DNA from: CAZTGZ01 sp044339595 | GTDB taxonomy: Bacteria; Bacteroidota; Bacteroidia; NS11-12g; UBA9320 | Length of the DNA stretch: 11,423 nt | Direction of reading: 5' to 3' | Assembly: GCA_044339595.1 (NCBI GenBank) | Contig: JBIIVF010000082.1 | Location: forward strand, 1-11,423 | Shown here: one piece after another, positions 7,711 through 11,423 of the stretch | How positions within the stretch are numbered: position 1 is the stretch's first letter | How the letters are laid out: each line of letters starts with the position of its first letter | Made by a program: the position numbers and the translations under genes | The notes under the pieces: model-generated | Databases searched by the model: none | Told to the model about the DNA's origin: nothing | The model's input: only the letters and a program-made list of their open reading frames with translations

Positions 7711-9084
7711 ATGTGGTATAATAACATCCTCGAAACCATTGGCAATACACCGTTGGTGAAGCTCAACAAACTGATGGAAGAGCATCAGGTTCCGGCAACC
7801 GTTTTGGCTAAAATTGAAACCATGAATCCGGGCAATAGCATCAAGGACCGAATGGCGTTAAAAATGATTGAAGATGCTGAAAAAGCGGGCATTCTGAAAC
7901 CGGGTGCCACCATCATCGAAGGCACGAGTGGCAATACCGGTATGGGTTTGGCCATTGCTGCGGTGATTAAAGGATACAAATGTATTTTCACCACCACTGA
8001 TAAACAGAGTCGCGAAAAAGTAGATGCCCTCAAAGCTTTCGGTGCGGAAGTCATTGTTTGTCCGACCGACGTCGATCCCGAAGATCCAAAAAGTTACTAC
8101 TCCGTTTCAAGCAGGCTGATAAACGAAGTTCCCAACAGCTGGAAACCCAATCAATATGACAATCTCAGTAACTCGCAAGCTCATTATGAGCAAACCGGCC
8201 CTGAAATATGGGAGCAAACTGAAGGAAAAATCACCCATTTGGTAGTCGGAGTGGGCACCGGGGGTACCATTTGCGGAACAGGCAAATACCTGAAAGAAAA
8301 AAATCCCAATATCAAAATCTGGGGAATCGACACCTATGGTTCTGTTTTCAAAAAATTTAAAGAAACCGGCATTTTCGACAAAGACGAGATTTACCCGTAT
8401 ATCACAGAAGGCATCGGAGAGGATTTTTTACCTAAGAACGTAGATTTCAGCCTCATTGATCATTTTGAAAAGGTAACCGATAAAGATGCCGCTATCTACA
8501 CCCGTGAAATTCCGAGAAAAGAGGGAATTTTTGTCGGCAATTCAGCCGGGGCAGCCATTGCCGGTATCATTCAGATGAAGAACATGCTCAAAAAAGACGA
8601 TGTGGTGGTGGTGATATTTCATGATCATGGCACCCGTTATTTGGGTAAAATGTTCAATGATGACTGGATGAGAGACCGTGGATTTTTGGAAAGCAAAAAG
8701 CCCAAAACCGCAAGAGAAATTGTGGCCAAACACAGACATCTGCCATTGGTAGCCGCTAAAGTGAGCGATACGGTGGCTGAAGTTTATGCAAAACTTGAAA
8801 AATATGGCATCTCTCAACTTCCTGTGTTAGATGAGCAGCAGCAAACAGTGGGTTCGATCAACGACAGCCATTTGTATGCATTGTGGGTAAAAAATCCGAA
8901 TATTCAACAGCAAGAAGTCAAGGAAATTATGCAAAAACCCTTCCCCATGGTAGATGAACAAGCCACATTGGAAGATATTTCAAAGCTGATCAACAAAGAA
9001 AATAATGCCGTGATGGTAAAATCCATTTCGGGATCCATTCATATAATCACAAAATACGACCTGATCAGCGCACTGTCTGACTAG
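7711..9084 (+). CDS. cbs: cystathionine beta-synthase (PLP fold type II with CBS-domain pair)
   Basis: The enzyme condenses serine (or an activated serine) with homocysteine to cystathionine, the first step of transsulfuration, in the cytoplasm. Of 457 residues, about 1-320 form the PLP domain. The Schiff-base lysine is Lys45 in NPGNSIKDRMA. The substrate loop is EGTSGNTGMGLA (70-81), the PLP phosphate loop GTGGTICGTG (182-191), and GNSAG lies at 276-280. A linker with HDHGTRYLGKMFNDDWM (304-320) matches cystathionine beta-synthases rather than plain cysteine synthase. Two CBS motifs follow, at about 345-395 (ISQLPVLDEQQQTVGSIN) and 403-455 (IITKYDLISAL). Such a pair usually binds an adenosyl ligand and regulates activity. 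O-acetylserine-dependent cysteine synthesis cannot be excluded. The gene is first in a two-gene unit with the BtuF-like protein, 13 bases apart. Confidence 0.92.
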   Translation: MWYNNILETIGNTPLVKLNKLMEEHQVPATVLAKIETMNPGNSIKDRMALKMIEDAEKAGILKPGATIIEGTSGNTGMGLAIAAVIKGYKCIFTTTDKQSREKVDALKAFGAEVIVCPTDVDPEDPKSYYSVSSRLINEVPNSWKPNQYDNLSNSQAHYEQTGPEIWEQTEGKITHLVVGVGTGGTICGTGKYLKEKNPNIKIWGIDTYGSVFKKFKETGIFDKDEIYPYITEGIGEDFLPKNVDFSLIDHFEKVTDKDAAIYTREIPRKEGIFVGNSAGAAIAGIIQMKNMLKKDDVVVVIFHDHGTRYLGKMFNDDWMRDRGFLESKKPKTAREIVAKHRHLPLVAAKVSDTVAEVYAKLEKYGISQLPVLDEQQQTVGSINDSHLYALWVKNPNIQQQEVKEIMQKPFPMVDEQATLEDISKLINKENNAVMVKSISGSIHIITKYDLISALSD

Positions 9085-9097
9085 TTCATCACCCATC

Positions 9098-9841
9098 ATG
9101 CGAATCATATCAGTAGTTCCTTCACAAACGGAGTTACTCTACTATTTGGGTGCAGATCCGATTGCACAGACCATTTTTTGCATACATCCGGAAAACCGGT
9201 TTAAAAAATCTGTTAAAATCGGGGGCACTAAAAAGTTGAATCTGGCTAAAATCAGAACACTCCAACCGGATTTAATCATTGCCAACAAAGAAGAGAATGA
9301 ACGGTCTCAAATTGAGGCATTGCAATCAGAATTTAAGGTGTGGGTCAGTGATATCCATGATTTTGAAGATGCCCTCGATATGCTAATCGAAGTTGGACGG
9401 CTTACGAATACTGCTGAAAAGGCACTCAGTCTGTCGAATCAAATCCGAAAAGAGTTTCATGAATTATCGAGCTCACCACCTATAATCAAAAAGCCAAAAG
9501 TTTTGTATCTCATTTGGAAAAATCCTTATATGGCTGTTGCCCGTGATACATTTATCAACAGCATGTTAGATCATGCCGGATTTGAGAATGCACTTCCTGC
9601 GGATTGGGTTCGATATCCGGAAATTGATTTGGAACAAATGAGAGAACTCGATCCGGATTATGTTTTTCTGTCTTCTGAACCTTTTCCATTTAAGCAACTC
9701 CATGCGGAGGAAATCAGTGCCCAAATACCGGGCTGTAAAGTTTTTAAAGTAGATGGTGAGATGTTCAGTTGGTATGGGAATAGGATGCTATTGGCTGCAG
9801 ATTATTTTCGAAAATTGAAGGAGGAAATTGGGATGATTTAA
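9098..9841 (+). CDS. BtuF-like helical-backbone metal/cobalamin receptor, no signal peptide
   Basis: A 247-aa protein of the class III (BtuF/FhuD-like) ABC substrate-binding superfamily: two Rossmann-like lobes joined by a long helix. It opens RIISVVPSQTELLYYLGA, the usual first strand and helix. KIRTLQPDLIIA (51-62) is the first-lobe signature. The bridging helix follows at about 88-122. The second lobe begins KKPKVLYLIWKNPYMAV (131-147), then DLEQMRELDPDYVFLSSEPFPF (177-198) and ends with FSWYGNRMLLAADYFRKL (223-240). Trp225 is placed like the corrin-stacking tryptophan of BtuF; the first BtuF tryptophan position appears to be replaced. The oddity is that the protein starts directly at strand 1 with no signal peptide or lipobox, and no permease or ATPase gene is adjacent. 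It may be cytoplasmic. Co-transcription with cystathionine beta-synthase is likely. The cobalamin ligand is inferred. Confidence 0.8.
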   Translation: MRIISVVPSQTELLYYLGADPIAQTIFCIHPENRFKKSVKIGGTKKLNLAKIRTLQPDLIIANKEENERSQIEALQSEFKVWVSDIHDFEDALDMLIEVGRLTNTAEKALSLSNQIRKEFHELSSSPPIIKKPKVLYLIWKNPYMAVARDTFINSMLDHAGFENALPADWVRYPEIDLEQMRELDPDYVFLSSEPFPFKQLHAEEISAQIPGCKVFKVDGEMFSWYGNRMLLAADYFRKLKEEIGMI

Positions 9842-9856
9842 GGATTGATATAAAAA

Positions 9857-11236
9857 TCAAACAAAACTCTTCACGTCGCTTTTTATCTTCTCCGCAAGGT
9901 GGTTAGCCGCAGTTTCTGAACTACTCTCTGCATAGATTCGGATAATCGGCTCAGTGTTTGATTTGCGCAAATGAACCCATTCGTCGTCAAATTCAATTTT
10001 AAGTCCATCCACAGTATTCATCGGTTTACCGGCATACTTTTGTTTGAACTTTTCAATGACCTCATCCGGATTCAAATCGTCTGTCAATTCCATTTTGTGT
10101 TTGGCAATCACATATTTTGGATAGGACATTTTCAACGCGGCCGCACTCTTGCTGTTCAAGGCCAGGTGCGATAAGAACAGCGCGATTCCCACCAAAGCAT
10201 CTCTGCCATAGTGTAATTCAGGATAAATAATTCCACCGTTGCCTTCTCCACCAATCACTGCTCCGGTAGATTTCATCATTTCCACCACATTCACCTCTCC
10301 TACTGCACTTGCAGCATAGGTTTGTCCAGCCTTTTCGGTAACCACCTTCAATGCGCGGGTAGATGACAAATTAGAAACCGTTGGACCGGGTGTATTTCTG
10401 AGGATATAGTCACTCACTGCCACCAAAGTATATTCTTCTCCGAACATCTCTCCATCCTCACAAATAAGGGCCAATCGGTCTACATCCGGATCTACAGCGA
10501 TGCCTAAATGAGCGCGTTTATGCTTGACTTCTGACGAGAGTTGGGTCAGATGTTCCGGCAATGGTTCGGGATTGTGAGCGAACTTACCATTTTCAACTGC
10601 ATTGATTAAATGAATATTAGCCACCCCCAGGGCTTCTAAAAGACGCGGAACCGCAGTGGCACCTGTTGAATTCACTGCATCTACCGCGATGGTAAAATTC
10701 TTAGCCTTGATGGCTTCGCGATTCACCAGCGGTAGGGCCAATATGGCTGAAATATGTTCATCCAATGTGCCTTCAAGTTTTTGAACAGAACCTAGTTCTT
10801 CCACTTCCGAAAACTGGGTAGTTTGATCTGCCGCAAATTGCAATACTTTTTGTCCTTGATCACTTGAAATGAACTCACCTTTTGCATTCAATAACTTTAA
10901 GGCATTCCATTGTTTGGGATTATGACTGGCTGTGAGTATGATGCCACCGGCAGCTTGGTGATGTATCACGGCCATTTCAACGGTTGGTGTTGTTGACAAT
11001 CCTGTATCCAACACATGAAACCCCATGCCACTAAGGGTACCCGAAACGAGCAACGATACCATTTCACCCGAAATTCTGGCATCCCGGCCAATGATGATCG
11101 TATTACCCCCACCCGCTTCACGCAACAATCTGCCGAACGCAGCGGTATACTTTACAATATCCATTGGGGTAAGTCCGTTTCCTTCTTGCCCCCCAATGGT
11201 TCCTCTTATCCCTGAAATAGATGTAATCAATGTCAT
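9857..11236 (-). CDS. glmM: phosphoglucosamine mutase / phosphomannomutase family (GlmM-like)
   Basis: An alpha-D-phosphohexomutase, most likely converting glucosamine-6-phosphate to glucosamine-1-phosphate for UDP-GlcNAc and peptidoglycan; phosphomannomutase activity is the alternative. Numbering from ATG 11236 (459 aa), the four domains carry their markers. SGIRGTIGG opens the protein. The phosphoserine loop is TASHNPKQWNALK, with Ser104. The metal loop is DPDVDR (Asp249, 251, 253). The sugar loop is GEGNGG (330-335), and the phosphate-binding loop is RKSNTEPIIRIYAE (424-437). The GEGNGG variant differs from the proteobacterial GEQSGH loop, as is common in Bacteroidota. The frame stays open to 11308, but those 24 extra codons are non-homologous and overlap the promoter region. 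An exact -7 box lies 6 bases before ATG 11236. The gene converges on the BtuF-like gene with 15 bases between stops. Confidence 0.88.
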   Translation of the reverse strand: MTLITSISGIRGTIGGQEGNGLTPMDIVKYTAAFGRLLREAGGGNTIIIGRDARISGEMVSLLVSGTLSGMGFHVLDTGLSTTPTVEMAVIHHQAAGGIILTASHNPKQWNALKLLNAKGEFISSDQGQKVLQFAADQTTQFSEVEELGSVQKLEGTLDEHISAILALPLVNREAIKAKNFTIAVDAVNSTGATAVPRLLEALGVANIHLINAVENGKFAHNPEPLPEHLTQLSSEVKHKRAHLGIAVDPDVDRLALICEDGEMFGEEYTLVAVSDYILRNTPGPTVSNLSSTRALKVVTEKAGQTYAASAVGEVNVVEMMKSTGAVIGGEGNGGIIYPELHYGRDALVGIALFLSHLALNSKSAAALKMSYPKYVIAKHKMELTDDLNPDEVIEKFKQKYAGKPMNTVDGLKIEFDDEWVHLRKSNTEPIIRIYAESSSETAANHLAEKIKSDVKSFV

Positions 11237-11242
11237 AATTCG

Positions 11243-11250
11243 CAAAATTA
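11243..11250 (-). promoter_or_regulatory. Bacteroidota -7 promoter element for the phosphohexomutase gene (TAATTTTG)
   Basis: On the minus strand this is an exact TAnnTTTG match ending 6 bases before the ATG at 11236. A TTTG lies upstream (11276-11279), but with a 25-base gap, longer than usual for a -33 box. The position supports the ATG at 11236 over longer starts. Confidence 0.55.
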
Positions 11251-11313
11251 ATGTTAATAACGCTGCCGATATTAACAAATTATGTCTGGCTTCATGTTCA
11301 TTACACACTGTGC

Positions 11314-11321
11314 TATATTTG
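11314..11321 (+). promoter_or_regulatory. Bacteroidota -7 promoter element for the right-edge gene (TATATTTG)
   Basis: Exact TAnnTTTG match ending 5 bases before the ATG at 11327. No TTG is seen at -33. It lies back to back with the phosphohexomutase promoter in a 90-base divergent intergenic region. Confidence 0.55.
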
Positions 11322-11326
11322 CCCCT

Positions 11327-11423
11327 ATGAATAAAATCCTATTTCTTATTTTATTGATTTTTTCCTTCATTTCTGAATCGGGATACAGTCAATCAAAGAA
11401 CACCCTTTGTCTCGCTTTTTACA
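11327..11423 (+). CDS. 5' end of an exported protein, cut by the window edge
   Basis: From ATG 11327 the frame is open to the end of the window (32 complete codons). It starts MNKILFLILLIFSFISESGYSQ: a Lys at position 3, a hydrophobic core of about 12 residues, and a small-residue site near Gly-Tyr-Ser-Gln. This is a Sec signal peptide of the form common in Bacteroidota, with cleavage probably around 'GYS-Q'. No Cys follows the core, so a lipoprotein is unlikely. The mature part visible (SKNTLCLAFY) is too short to name a family. The promoter element 5 bases upstream supports this start. Confidence 0.7.
   Translation, partial: MNKILFLILLIFSFISESGYSQSKNTLCLAFY

Noticed and set aside
9845..9860. 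TTGAT/ATCAA inverted repeat between the BtuF-like and phosphohexomutase stops
   Set aside because: A 5-bp AT-rich stem with a 6-base loop and no T-run is too weak to call a terminator.

Overview
The window looks like an ordinary chromosomal segment of a Bacteroidota (Bacteroidetes) bacterium; class or family cannot be fixed from the sequence alone. The reasons are: no Shine-Dalgarno-like GGAGG ahead of any start; exact copies of the phylum's -7 promoter element TAnnTTTG ahead of four genes; and protein variants typical of the phylum, such as the GEGNGG-type phosphohexomutase and a glycine-rich lipobox on a small cyclophilin.

Layout. A membrane-anchored HtrA/Deg serine protease (9-1439, +) is followed by 425 bases without an intact gene. 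These hold what appears to be the decayed remnant of an arylesterase/SMP-30-like beta-propeller gene, ending in a hairpin. Peptide release factor 3 (prfC, minus strand, ATG at 3460) runs towards it. Divergent from prfC is a tightly packed plus-strand operon: cyclophilin lipoprotein, SRPBCC protein, alpha/beta hydrolase and FAD-dependent amine-oxidase-like protein, with junctions of -1, -10 and +3 bases. This operon meets a minus-strand family-2-like glycosyltransferase tail to tail, with 4 bases between the stops. From the next divergent intergenic region starts a two-gene plus-strand unit: cystathionine beta-synthase with a CBS-domain pair, then a BtuF-like helical-backbone metal/cobalamin receptor without a signal peptide. 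A minus-strand phosphoglucosamine/phosphomannomutase converges on it. At the right edge is the 5' end of a divergent gene with an export signal.

How the genes relate. HtrA and the cyclophilin lipoprotein are both envelope protein-quality factors but sit in separate transcription units. The phosphomutase feeds cell-envelope sugar synthesis. Cystathionine beta-synthase consumes homocysteine, and the neighbouring cobalamin-receptor-like protein could be linked through B12-dependent methionine synthesis; that link is inference. The four-gene operon shows no pathway that I can name.

I found no CRISPR array, transposon, phage gene, tRNA or rRNA, and no sign of a new defence or mobile system. The points most worth a second look are the propeller-gene remnant, the consistent placement of -7 boxes 5-15 bases from start codons (possible leaderless mRNAs), and the signal-less BtuF-like protein beside cystathionine beta-synthase.
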